A DNA stretch of 64,000 bases from contig NZ_WXEY01000005.1 in the NCBI RefSeq assembly GCF_009877425.1, positions 166,893-230,892 of the forward strand, given 5' to 3'. The stretch is from Heliomicrobium undosum. Its GTDB lineage: Bacteria > Bacillota > Desulfitobacteriia > Heliobacteriales > Heliobacteriaceae. Positions within the stretch are counted from its first letter, which is position 1, and every line of letters starts with the position of its first letter. Shown one piece after another: positions 17,306-25,594 of the stretch. Below the pieces are notes generated by a model, which was given only the letters and a program-made list of their open reading frames with translations, was not told where the DNA came from and searched no databases. The translations under genes and the position numbers were made by a program.

Positions 17306-18631
17306 TTACATCGCCTTATCCCTCTGCATGACCACCTTGATCGTCTTGATCAGCAGGATCAGATCGCTTACCGGTCCGCGGCGCCTGGAATAAAAAAGGT
17401 CGTAAATCAATTTTTCTTCCGCTTTAGATGAGTACCGGCCATAGATCTGCGCCATCCCGGTTATCCCAGGCGGTATCAGATGACGCAACTCATACTCGGG
17501 AATTTCCTCAGAAAACTCCCGCACAAAATTGGGACGTTCCGGTCTCGGACCAACCAGGCTCATTTCTCCCTTAATCACATTAAAAAGTTGCGGGAGTTCA
17601 TCCATTCGCCAGCGTCGCAAATAAGCGCCCACCCGCGTAAGGCGCGGGTCTTTCTCCGTCGCCAGCGTCGGACCCGTTTCTTTTTCCGCGTCAGGGATCA
17701 TGGTCCGAAATTTATAGATCCGGAATGTTTTTCCTCGCAAGGAGATTCTATCCTGCGAATACAAGATGGGCGACCCTGAGTCCAGCCAGATCGCGGTCGC
17801 AATCAATGCCATGAGCGCCAAGCCCGGGATCAAAGCGACCAGCGCCAGGCTTAGGTCAAAGATCCGCTTCGCGATATCGCTGAACCGGCTTTCCACGATG
17901 CCAGGGGATACTTCGATATACACCCGGCCATCCCGTGAAATCAGCGTCCCTCCATGCAACAAGATATCGGCGGGAGTCGCTTCGACGCGCAAGGTTTTGT
18001 ATCTCTTCAACGCCTCTACGATCGCCTGCTTGCGAAGATTCATGTCCTGGAAATCCTGCACAACGGCCGATTCGGCGCCATCGGCGTTTATCCCACCGGC
18101 TGGGCATCTCAGGCAATCCGCCGCGATTGGATTTTCCTGAGCAACTGCGATCTCATTGACAATGGCGCGACAGCGTTCCACATGCTCATTCCATAGTTCT
18201 TGTGTAATGACATGCGGATTCTCTCGCTTCTTGTACAACAACCGAAAAAAAATAAATCGAGAACAATAAAAATACAGGGTCAGCACAACGCCAAACATCA
18301 ACAAGATGCTGCGTGGAAAGGCAAAATACCGCAAGAAATAACTCGCGCCGCCGGAAATGATCACCGTGAGCACAGAGGCAATCGCGGCTGATAAAAAAAT
18401 ATTATAGCGCGAAAAGGACCCCTCCGTATGGTAGAGGTCCATCAACAAGGCCGATGCGACAACAGACAGGCATAACCACGGAAAGGTCCCTATAATCGCC
18501 TCATAGTTTTCTCTCTGCAGGGATTCAGGAAAAAGACAACTCGCCACGACATACAGCAACAGCATGGTGGCGATCAGGTCACTGACAAACAGGCTGATCC
18601 CCTTTTTCCTTGGTTGAAGAAACGTCCACAT
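17306..18631 (-). CDS. polyprenyl-phosphate sugar phosphotransferase (WbaP/PglC-like initiating transferase)
   Basis: A protein of 441 residues. Four to five hydrophobic helices cover about residues 10-125, then a cytoplasmic stretch, another helix near 270 (ALVALIPGLALMALI), and the catalytic Bac_transf domain at the C-terminus: RIYKFRTMIPDAEK, WRMDELPQLFNVIKG and MSLVGPRPERP, with the conserved Asp-Glu pair. Enzymes of this family move a sugar-1-phosphate from a UDP-sugar to undecaprenyl phosphate and so start each glycan repeat. It lies 42 bases downstream of the ligase/polymerase gene and likely shares its transcript. Confidence 0.87.
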   Translation of the reverse strand: MWTFLQPRKKGISLFVSDLIATMLLLYVVASCLFPESLQRENYEAIIGTFPWLCLSVVASALLMDLYHTEGSFSRYNIFLSAAIASVLTVIISGGASYFLRYFAFPRSILLMFGVVLTLYFYCSRFIFFRLLYKKRENPHVITQELWNEHVERCRAIVNEIAVAQENPIAADCLRCPAGGINADGAESAVVQDFQDMNLRKQAIVEALKRYKTLRVEATPADILLHGGTLISRDGRVYIEVSPGIVESRFSDIAKRIFDLSLALVALIPGLALMALIATAIWLDSGSPILYSQDRISLRGKTFRIYKFRTMIPDAEKETGPTLATEKDPRLTRVGAYLRRWRMDELPQLFNVIKGEMSLVGPRPERPNFVREFSEEIPEYELRHLIPPGITGMAQIYGRYSSKAEEKLIYDLFYSRRRGPVSDLILLIKTIKVVMQRDKAM

Positions 18632-18672
18632 TTTGCCTATCCCCTGACTTCCCGGAACTTGTTTGTACTACA

Positions 18673-21288
18673 TTATGATTTCGTCAGACCGAGACGAAGA
18701 AGTGTCGAATAGGCAGCCTCCACATCAGGACCCGCCTTACGGGCGCTCTCCACTAAGCCCTTGCCAGAGGCGTCGCCCAGCTTGTCCAATGTCAAGCCCA
18801 GCCACAGCGTAGCCTCAGCCTTGAGGCGGTCGTCGCCTTCCCGGCTGGCGCGGATGAAATTCTCCTTGGCCTCTGCCCACTTGCCTTGCAGGAAGTAGGC
18901 TTCACCTGAGTTTAAGGCCAACCGGGGCGTGACGACCATGTCCGGCGGATGGCGCCACATTTTCGCCAGTTCAGGCGGCAGCGCGCTTTTTTTGTGCGGC
19001 GGCTCCGCACAGATGACAAGGATGCGCTGCAGCTTCGGCTCTACCGCTTTGTCCGGTTGATTCCCATCGTTCACGTTGTTGTTGGTTGCCCGGCCCATCT
19101 CCTGAAGGACCGCGCTCAGGTAAATGCCGGAGGCCTCTTCATAGGCATATACCAGCCAGGGTTGCAAGGTCAAAGCCTTTTCAGCTTCTTCAGTCGCTTT
19201 TTCCGGCTGACCGAACTGCAGGAACAGCCGCGCCTGTTGAAAACGCGTTTTCCCGTCGTATGGGTTGTTCTCAACAGCTTTCCGCGCCGACTCGATGGCC
19301 TGGGACGCCACATAGGCTCGCGCTTGGGGGTCGCTGTTCAAGGAAACGTTGGCCGCCAGCAGGTTCGCCCGTTCCAACAGATAGGTTGAATTCCAGCGGT
19401 CCCATTCGATGGCCGCCGTGATCCGCTCAACGGCAGCCTTCCCGTTTCCCTGGCGATAAGCCGCTTCATAAGCGTCCACTTCAGACAATCCGTTGCGAAG
19501 CATAAAGGTCAAGCCGGCGAGCGGCAGAGAAGCTATCGCCAAGACTGCCGCAATAAGCACGGACGGCACAAGCACCGGTCCTCGCTTCCGCCCAGCCCTC
19601 TCTCTCTCTAATCGCTTGCCAAGGGCGCCTTTTTCTTGGCTCAAGTCTTTTTCCTCAGACGGGGAACCGGATCCTATCCACAATCGACTGACGCCAAAAG
19701 CCAGTTCAAATTCCTTATGGGCAAACAGGCCGAACAACGCCCACATCAGCAAACTGACGGCGCTCAAGGACAGGTTGAAATCCAGGCAGGAGTGGATCCC
19801 CAAAGTAAGAACCGCCGTTCCGATCGTCCAGGCTTCAGCCCGCGCCCCATCAAGTTTGCGCCTGCGCAATGAATCGATCATCCCGAAAACGACCGCCAGG
19901 AATGGAATCCCAAAGGCGAGGAGTCCCAGCGCGCCCGTTTCCACGAAAACCTGCATGAAATGATTGTGCACTTCTGTCGTGTGATAGAGAGACGACTGGA
20001 AGGCGCGGTAGGCGAATTTCCAACCGCCGCCGCCCCATCCCGTCAGCGGGCGCTCCAGGCCCATCTTTGCCGCGTCCGATGCAAAAAGCAGCCGCTCTTT
20101 GAAATCGATGTTCTCTAGGCTGATAGTCTGCAAACGCTCCAGAGAAGTCCCTGCCCCGTCGGATGGGGCGGAGACGGCTCCAAACGCCCCCGCCGTTGCC
20201 GCCGGCTGAGCGCCTTTTTGCAAAACCATATAGCCTGCTGCGACGGCGATCAGCAGAATGAGAATACCGGCAGCCGTCAATATTCGTTTTTTCCCGCCTA
20301 AACCGCGACCGGTGCTGACACCTGCATGATCGGCAGCCGTCGTCTTCGCCGGTTGGTTGGAGCGCCGACTCCAGAAGCCCCAGCCCCCAGCGACTGCAGC
20401 AGCGGCGGCTAGCGTGACGATGAAGCCCGTTGTGTTCGTCTCACCGGGTTGGGCCAGAGGAAACACGGTAAGGTTCAACAAGGCCAAGGCGACAGCGATC
20501 TCAAGGCCCAGCAAGGCCAGCGTTTTTCGCTTATGCTGTTGTCCCGCCAGAAACAACAGCAGCAAGAAGGGTGTCAATGCCAAAACCCCGCGGCTCTGGC
20601 TGCCCAAAATCCCCAACATCATGATGAAGCCCAAGCCCGCCAAGCCGCCGGCGAAGATGGGGTTGCGGGAATGAGAAGCGCCATGTGCCGCGAGCAAAAA
20701 GGTTACCGTCAGGTATGCCGCCATCGTGTTCGGGTATTGCAAGGTCGAGCAGAGGCGTCCGCTGACCAAGGCGCCGTTAAGGTGCAATAACCCTTGGGCG
20801 TTCAAAATCCCGATCAGGGAAACGGCGGCGCCGGCCAAAGAAAAGGCTGTAAAGGCATACTGGTAAAACCGGTTTTCCGGCTCGCCATCCTTTGCCTTCG
20901 CTTGGGAAAGCAGCCATGAACCGGCCAGGATATAAAATAGGAGAAAGACGATCAAGTAGTCAAGATGTCGCAACCAAGCAAAAAGGGCCTCCCGCGTATT
21001 TACGCCCGTAAAAAAGCCAATCCCGTATAAGAGCGCCAGCAGAACAAGACATACAAAATAGACAGAATACCGTGGTTGGCGCGAGGCCAACCTGCCCAGT
21101 CCCCCATCAAGCGCCCATAAGCCGACAAAGAAAAGGGCGGAAAAAGCCGCTATGTAGTGGTGAATTCCCATCTCCGACTCAAAAAACAAGCCCCGAAAAA
21201 AGGGCGCCAAGGCGACAAGTCCAAATGCGATTGCTGCTGAAACCGTATAAATCGTCCGGCTTTGGTCAAGCTGATTACCCTTTGCCAT
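18673..21288 (-). CDS. O-antigen ligase/polymerase family membrane protein with TPR C-terminus
   Basis: A protein of 871 residues. About twelve hydrophobic segments span residues 15-580. A large extracytoplasmic loop with TGWGGGGWKFAYRAFQSSLYHTTEVHNHFMQ lies near residues 410-445 (conserved Trp/Gly and HN of the Wzy_C domain, PF04932). The last 240 residues are tetratricopeptide-like helices. Such proteins transfer or polymerise undecaprenyl-linked glycans on the outer face of the membrane. In a likely monoderm lineage this would more plausibly attach glycan to a wall or protein acceptor than to lipid A. The TPR part could bind that acceptor. The ATG follows AGAGGG. Confidence 0.8.
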   Translation of the reverse strand: MAKGNQLDQSRTIYTVSAAIAFGLVALAPFFRGLFFESEMGIHHYIAAFSALFFVGLWALDGGLGRLASRQPRYSVYFVCLVLLALLYGIGFFTGVNTREALFAWLRHLDYLIVFLLFYILAGSWLLSQAKAKDGEPENRFYQYAFTAFSLAGAAVSLIGILNAQGLLHLNGALVSGRLCSTLQYPNTMAAYLTVTFLLAAHGASHSRNPIFAGGLAGLGFIMMLGILGSQSRGVLALTPFLLLLFLAGQQHKRKTLALLGLEIAVALALLNLTVFPLAQPGETNTTGFIVTLAAAAAVAGGWGFWSRRSNQPAKTTAADHAGVSTGRGLGGKKRILTAAGILILLIAVAAGYMVLQKGAQPAATAGAFGAVSAPSDGAGTSLERLQTISLENIDFKERLLFASDAAKMGLERPLTGWGGGGWKFAYRAFQSSLYHTTEVHNHFMQVFVETGALGLLAFGIPFLAVVFGMIDSLRRRKLDGARAEAWTIGTAVLTLGIHSCLDFNLSLSAVSLLMWALFGLFAHKEFELAFGVSRLWIGSGSPSEEKDLSQEKGALGKRLERERAGRKRGPVLVPSVLIAAVLAIASLPLAGLTFMLRNGLSEVDAYEAAYRQGNGKAAVERITAAIEWDRWNSTYLLERANLLAANVSLNSDPQARAYVASQAIESARKAVENNPYDGKTRFQQARLFLQFGQPEKATEEAEKALTLQPWLVYAYEEASGIYLSAVLQEMGRATNNNVNDGNQPDKAVEPKLQRILVICAEPPHKKSALPPELAKMWRHPPDMVVTPRLALNSGEAYFLQGKWAEAKENFIRASREGDDRLKAEATLWLGLTLDKLGDASGKGLVESARKAGPDVEAAYSTLLRLGLTKS

Positions 21289-21433
21289 TACGACCCTCTT
21301 TTCTTTTTCTGTTTTACGATTGTTCTCCAGGAAATCAAAATAATAGACGCTAATTGACTCTTTTCTCCGAATCCCTGTTGCTTTCCTTCCGGTCAGGACT
21401 TTTTTTTACTGGAAGAAACGAAAGAATCATCCT

Positions 21434-21473
21434 GTAAATAAGAAGACGCCCTCGCACACTCTGCGACGGCGTC
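21434..21473 (-). terminator. rho-independent terminator after lipoprotein gene
   Basis: On the minus strand GACGCCGTCGCA pairs with TGCGAGGGCGTC around a five-base loop (one mismatch) and is followed by TTCTTATTT. It lies seven bases after the lipoprotein stop codon and separates that gene from the ligase gene. Confidence 0.8.
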
Positions 21474-21479
21474 TCTCCT

Positions 21480-21962
21480 TTAGTTTTTCGGGAAAATCCG
21501 CATCTGCTGATTGTCACCGTACGTCACATAGAGCTCAAACTGGTCTTTCAGCACTTTCTCAACATACAAGACCCGGCCGCTCTTGGGCGCCAGCAACCCG
21601 ATGTTGGCCGACACGCTGTCCGAACCGACGGCCACTGAGCCGTCTTTCGATTTCAGGACGGCTGACCCGTCTTGGCTGCGAACAGAGATGACCAGGTTCT
21701 TCACCGCATCGGGTGACACGTTCCGGATCTCGAAGGGGGTTTCCTTCGTTTCCCGGTTAGATGAACCGACAGAAACCTCAAAGGGAGAAATCTCATAGCT
21801 GTTGACGATGGCCAGTTTGTCCTCTTGCACCGGGATGGAGACGACGCCCAGTTCCTTCCCCGATGTGGCTGCCGGTTTCCCGCAGCCGTATAAAAGAGCC
21901 GGAAGAATAACCATGATTCCCGCCATCATGAGCCAACGCCGCTTGCCTTGAATCATATCCAT
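21480..21962 (-). CDS. small secreted lipoprotein, function unknown
   Basis: A protein of 160 residues. The N-terminus is basic then hydrophobic and ends in a lipobox LLYGC with Cys27 as the lipidated residue, so it is probably anchored to the outer face of the membrane. The remainder has alternating polar and hydrophobic residues (FEVSVGSSNRETKETPFEIR, then VKNLVISVRS) suggesting one beta-sandwich domain, similar in style to FxLYD domains, but no family was recognised. It is a single-gene unit: its own sigma-A-like promoter, a repeat-containing leader and a terminator directly after the stop. Confidence 0.75.
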   Translation of the reverse strand: MDMIQGKRRWLMMAGIMVILPALLYGCGKPAATSGKELGVVSIPVQEDKLAIVNSYEISPFEVSVGSSNRETKETPFEIRNVSPDAVKNLVISVRSQDGSAVLKSKDGSVAVGSDSVSANIGLLAPKSGRVLYVEKVLKDQFELYVTYGDNQQMRIFPKN

Positions 21963-21980
21963 TACTGCTTCCCCTCCACC

Positions 21981-22026
21981 TGTGATCAGAACAATCGATC
22001 TGTGACGAGAACACTCGATTGTGATG
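21981..22026 (-). repeat. 20-bp tandem direct repeat in the leader of the lipoprotein gene
   Basis: On the plus strand TGTGATCAGAACAATCGATC (21981-22000) is followed at once by TGTGACGAGAACACTCGATT (22001-22020), 16 of 20 bases identical, and a third start TGTGATG overlaps at 22020-22026. It lies between the predicted promoter and the start codon. The 20-bp period, about two helical turns, suggests binding sites for a regulatory protein. Confidence 0.55.
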
Positions 22027-22049
22027 TTTCCATCATCAGACCAAGGTTT

Positions 22050-22078
22050 ATTTTACTGGAGTGTTTCCGACAATGCAA
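22050..22078 (-). promoter_or_regulatory. sigma-A-like promoter for the lipoprotein gene
   Basis: On the minus strand TTGCAT (22078-22073), a 17-base spacer and TAAAAT (22055-22050) match the housekeeping consensus. Transcription would start near 22043 and give a leader of about 80 bases containing the tandem repeats. Confidence 0.55.
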
Positions 22079-22133
22079 ACCCAATTTCGGGGAAATGAGG
22101 CGAATGAGCTTTGACCAGGAGACTTCTATCTAC

Positions 22134-22161
22134 AAAAAAAGACCGGCGGAACAACCGCCGG
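22134..22161 (-). terminator. rho-independent terminator after the TPR/stalk gene
   Basis: Minus strand: CCGGCGG, loop TTGTT, CCGCCGG, then T-C-TTTTTTT. It is a perfect seven-base-pair GC stem with a strong U-tract, about 36 bases after the stop codon of the gene ending at 22198. Confidence 0.9.
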
Positions 22162-22197
22162 CGACGCTCAGGAATGTATATCCCCCTGTATATTCCC

Positions 22198-24474
22198 CTA
22201 CGCCGTGTAGATGGCAAGGGTTCGCGTATCCGGGTTATACTCCATACGGATGTTGAATCCTTCCTTGAACAGGGCTGCCGGGACCATCATTCTTCCCGAT
22301 GGCTCGTCGCGGTAGACGGGAGTATTCAGGAGGACAGGACCATTGTTGGTGTAGGCTGTGGCGGAACCGGCTGTCACCGTAATGTGGCGTTCTCCTCGGA
22401 GAAGTGTCGCCGCCTGGGCGTTTTCGTCCCATTCCAGGGTTGCCCCGAGGAGTTCAGCCATCCGGCGCGCCGGCGCCAGAATCTGACCGTTTTCCAACCG
22501 GGCGTTTTCCAGCCCGTCGGGGCTGTCGACGGGGTTTCCGTCGACGATCACCTGGATGGGATTGTAGACGGTGATCTTTTGCAGCGTTCGGTGCTGCGCC
22601 CCCTGCTCAGTTTCAACGACCAGGGAGATCCAGTGCTCGCCGGGCCCATTGAATACGTGCTCAACGCTCTTGCCGGAGCCGATGATGTTTTCGGTGAAGG
22701 GCTCAGCGCCGCCGGACTCGATCCGCCAGGACCAGGAACGCAAAGCGCCGGTGGGGCTGGTGGAAGCGCCACCATCGAGGCGAAGCTTCAATGGCGCCGG
22801 TCCGCTTGCCGGTTTCGCGGCGATCCGCCCAGTCGGCAATGCCAGGCGTTCATCGGGGTTCTGCACATTCCGGTCAATCAGGCGAGCGTTGGTAAAGTGA
22901 CGTTCCGCTTCCGCCTTGTTCCCCTCTTTCAGCAACACCCGCCCGAGCCCCAAAGGCGCGCGGGCATCCCGTTGGTCCTGCACCTGGGCGTTGCGAAAAG
23001 CTTCCCGGGCTTCCAGGAGCCGGTTTTGGCGAAGCTGAGCCTCGCCGATGCCGATCCATCCGTCGGCGTTGTTGTTTCCGGCGCGGGAGTCGACTTGGCG
23101 CAGCCGTTGAAACAACTGTTCCGCCTCCATGAAGCGTCCCTCATTCAGGGCGACCCATCCCTTCCCGCGCACAGCCCGGCGTTCATTCGGATTGAGGCGG
23201 AGCGCAGCGTCATAGCAGGCGTCGGCTTTCCAGTCGTGGAGCATGCCGTAATAGGCGTCTCCCAACAACACCCATGCTTCCGCTGACGCGGGGTTCGCCC
23301 TTGTCGCCGATTTCAGCATGTTTTCCGCCTTCGCCCAGTTCTTCGTCGAAAGGGCGAACCTGCCATATCCGAGCAGGCCGTCGATATCCTGGGGAGCGAG
23401 ACGGAGCGCCTCTGCGAAGGCTTTTTCAGCCCCATCGGCTTGCCCTAGGGCGAGGAGGGCTTCTCCAACCCCCAGATGGGCAGCCGGGCGTTCGGGCAAT
23501 AAGGCGATCGCCCGTTGAAAGGCTTCCAGGGCAGGCTGGTGTTTACCCAGCATCATCAATGTCTTGCCGAGCTTGACGAAGGTTTGCCAGCGGTCGGCGA
23601 TCCAACGCCGTGTCCGGTCAGGATTGGGCACGCCGGGCTTGCCCTGATCTCCCTTCAACGCCTCCAGGTACCAGTTCTGGGCCATCTCCGCCTTCCCTTG
23701 TTTCCGGTAGAAATCGCCCAGCAGGAGCATGGACTCCACATCAAAACGGTTCATCGCCAATGCCTGATTATACTCATAGGAGGCTTGATCGTACTTTTTC
23801 TGACCCTCGAGGGCGATACCCAGCCCCTTGTGAACCGCCGGTGTGCTGAGGCCGAAACGCAGGGCGTCGCGCAACACCGCCTCGGCCCGGTCATAGCCTC
23901 CATTGGCGGCATAGTGCTTCGCCAGTTCCACGTAGACGGTCTCCTCGTAAAGGGCTTCCTTCAATCCGCGCTTCAGCCAGACCAGCGCTGATTCCGGATC
24001 GCCCTTCGAAAAGTAGCAGCGGGCGATCCCGGCGTAGGCCGATTGGGGTCCTTGCCACTCGAGGGAGCGCCGGTAGGCCGTCAATGCCTCGTCGACTCGT
24101 CCGAGATAATGAAGCAAGTCGCCTAGGGCGTTGTAGTAGCGCCCGTCTTGCTTGAATGCAATCGCCGAAGCAAAGGCTTTTTCCGCCTGATCGTATTTTC
24201 CCTGTTCGAAATAAACGCGTCCAACGCCATAGTAGGCGTCGGCCAACTGCGGCTCCAGTTCCAAGGCCTTCTGAAAGGACTCCTCTGCTTCCCTGATCCG
24301 CATCTGATCGACGAAGTTCAAGCCTTGCCCGCAATAGACCTCCGCCTGAGTCGGCACGGCGGCGACTGACATGGAGGGATGCAAGCCGAGCATTCCCATC
24401 AGTATGAGCGGGAGAAAGGCGGCGACGATCCATTGAATGCGGCGACTGCTGTGACGCAAGGTCCTGCTGGTCAT
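22198..24474 (-). CDS. secreted TPR protein with PKD-like and copper-amine-oxidase-N (stalk) domains
   Basis: A protein of about 758 residues; of three near in-frame ATGs, that at 24474 is best placed behind GGAGG. A signal peptide covers about 1-38. From about 45 to 555 there are roughly fifteen TPR motifs (for example AYYGVGRVYFEQGKYDQAEK). A PKD-like beta domain follows (about 560-645; LRSWSWRIESGG and VEHVFNGPGEHWISLVVE). The C-terminus is a PF07833-type stalk domain (about 650-758; LENGQILAPARRMAEL and MMVPAALFKEGF). The architecture suggests a wall-associated scaffold. 'Copper amine oxidase' names the fold only; no oxidase catalytic domain is present. It lies 34 bases after another stalk gene and is probably co-transcribed with it. 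Confidence 0.8.
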   Translation of the reverse strand: MTSRTLRHSSRRIQWIVAAFLPLILMGMLGLHPSMSVAAVPTQAEVYCGQGLNFVDQMRIREAEESFQKALELEPQLADAYYGVGRVYFEQGKYDQAEKAFASAIAFKQDGRYYNALGDLLHYLGRVDEALTAYRRSLEWQGPQSAYAGIARCYFSKGDPESALVWLKRGLKEALYEETVYVELAKHYAANGGYDRAEAVLRDALRFGLSTPAVHKGLGIALEGQKKYDQASYEYNQALAMNRFDVESMLLLGDFYRKQGKAEMAQNWYLEALKGDQGKPGVPNPDRTRRWIADRWQTFVKLGKTLMMLGKHQPALEAFQRAIALLPERPAAHLGVGEALLALGQADGAEKAFAEALRLAPQDIDGLLGYGRFALSTKNWAKAENMLKSATRANPASAEAWVLLGDAYYGMLHDWKADACYDAALRLNPNERRAVRGKGWVALNEGRFMEAEQLFQRLRQVDSRAGNNNADGWIGIGEAQLRQNRLLEAREAFRNAQVQDQRDARAPLGLGRVLLKEGNKAEAERHFTNARLIDRNVQNPDERLALPTGRIAAKPASGPAPLKLRLDGGASTSPTGALRSWSWRIESGGAEPFTENIIGSGKSVEHVFNGPGEHWISLVVETEQGAQHRTLQKITVYNPIQVIVDGNPVDSPDGLENARLENGQILAPARRMAELLGATLEWDENAQAATLLRGERHITVTAGSATAYTNNGPVLLNTPVYRDEPSGRMMVPAALFKEGFNIRMEYNPDTRTLAIYTA

Positions 24475-24508
24475 TGTCATACCCTCCATTATTCGGCGAA
24501 CGCCTGCG

Positions 24509-25429
24509 CTAGTTCTTCAGTATGTATACCGTCCGGGTCACATCATCCCATGACACCTTCACGCCAAAAGCGTCGGCAACGAGCCGCAAGGGAACAAAGG
24601 TCGTGCCGTCAACTGATTCGGGGCTTAAACCGTCGGGCTTCTCTTCCACGATGGTCTTGCCGTTTTTCACCATCTTGGATTTTCCCATCCAGAGGGACAC
24701 TTTCTCCATGTTTCGCGCCAGGTCGATCCTGGATTCCGCAGCGTCCCAATAGGGGATGCAACCCAGCGCCTGCGCAACGGAGCGCAAGGGAACCATCAAT
24801 CGACCATCCTTGAGAAAAGGCTCGTTAGGAGAAAGGAGGACCTCATAATCGACCATCATGCGGATCTTATCGCTGGCCATGTCGCTCAGGCCCGCCTCTT
24901 TGTCATAGGTCCAGAGCAAGGCGTAACGACCACCGCCAAAGGTGGTGTCGGCCTCGACAGCGCCGGCGGCGCCATTCCAAAAGATCCGCGACGGCAGCTC
25001 CCGCCACTGGTTTTTCTGTTCATCCCAACGACCGATGCGGAAATAGCCGATAGGCAATTCCGTGTTCATGCGGCTGGCTCGCTTAAAGTCCACCTCATCA
25101 AAGGGAAAGACCAGGCGGAGCGGTTTGGCCGACAGGGTCTCCACCTTTTGCTTATTCCGGTTCGTGACGAGCAGATCGACCACTCGCGTCACATAGTAGG
25201 TGTCAACAGGCGTAAGCCGTTCGGGGGCTACCTTGTCAATCTCGACACGCAGGGAGAGATCATTCGCCTTCTCCGGGAACTGCGCTTTGAAGGGGGGATC
25301 GGCGCTCTCACAGGAAGTGGCCGAACTGCCGATGTTATACACATTTTCAGCCATGGCCGGTGTGCCCGTCAAACCCAGCAAGAGCGAACCGAGCAGCGCC
25401 GCAGAGACGTAAGTGTGAACCCGCTTCAT
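24509..25429 (-). CDS. secreted protein with copper-amine-oxidase-N (stalk) domain
   Basis: A protein of about 306 residues; the ATG at 25429 follows AGGAGGAAGG. A signal peptide (about 1-27, ending AMA) is followed by an unassigned beta-rich region carrying a short module, GYFRIGRWDEQKNQW ... GGGRYALLW, also seen in three other surface proteins here. The last 110 residues are the stalk domain: NEPFLKDGRLMVPLRSVAQA and VDGTTFVPLRLVADAFGV. It is the first gene of a two-gene unit with the TPR protein and has an extended -10 promoter upstream. The role is probably structural at the cell surface; no enzymatic motif was seen. Confidence 0.75.
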   Translation of the reverse strand: MKRVHTYVSAALLGSLLLGLTGTPAMAENVYNIGSSATSCESADPPFKAQFPEKANDLSLRVEIDKVAPERLTPVDTYYVTRVVDLLVTNRNKQKVETLSAKPLRLVFPFDEVDFKRASRMNTELPIGYFRIGRWDEQKNQWRELPSRIFWNGAAGAVEADTTFGGGRYALLWTYDKEAGLSDMASDKIRMMVDYEVLLSPNEPFLKDGRLMVPLRSVAQALGCIPYWDAAESRIDLARNMEKVSLWMGKSKMVKNGKTIVEEKPDGLSPESVDGTTFVPLRLVADAFGVKVSWDDVTRTVYILKN

Positions 25430-25473
25430 CAAGATCCTTCCTCCTCAAGTTCGTTTATTTCTATTTCGTATTG

Positions 25474-25484
25474 ATTATACCACA
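25474..25484 (-). promoter_or_regulatory. extended -10 promoter for the stalk/TPR operon
   Basis: The minus strand reads TGTGGTATAAT, a perfect -10 with an upstream TG element, 45-55 bases before the start at 25429. No clear -35 is seen, as is common for extended -10 promoters. Confidence 0.5.
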
Positions 25485-25539
25485 GCGGTTCTTTTTTTCC
25501 TGCTTTTTGCCACAAGCGCTCTTTGACAAACCGCTGATA

Positions 25540-25578
25540 ATTAAAAAGGAACCTGAAGGAATTCTCCTTCAGGTTCCT
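25540..25578 (-). terminator. rho-independent terminator after stalk paralogue 1
   Basis: Minus strand: AGGAACCTGAAGGA, loop GAAT, TCCTTCAGGTTCCT, followed by TTTTAATT. It is a 14-bp perfect stem, nearly the same sequence as the terminator at 30731-30770. Confidence 0.92.
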
Positions 25579-25594
25579 CGGGCCAGACCCGAAA

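Noticed and set aside
22111..23286. 391-codon plus-strand frame antisense to the TPR protein
   Set aside because: It runs through a real terminator hairpin and has no family; the minus-strand TPR repeats are unmistakable.
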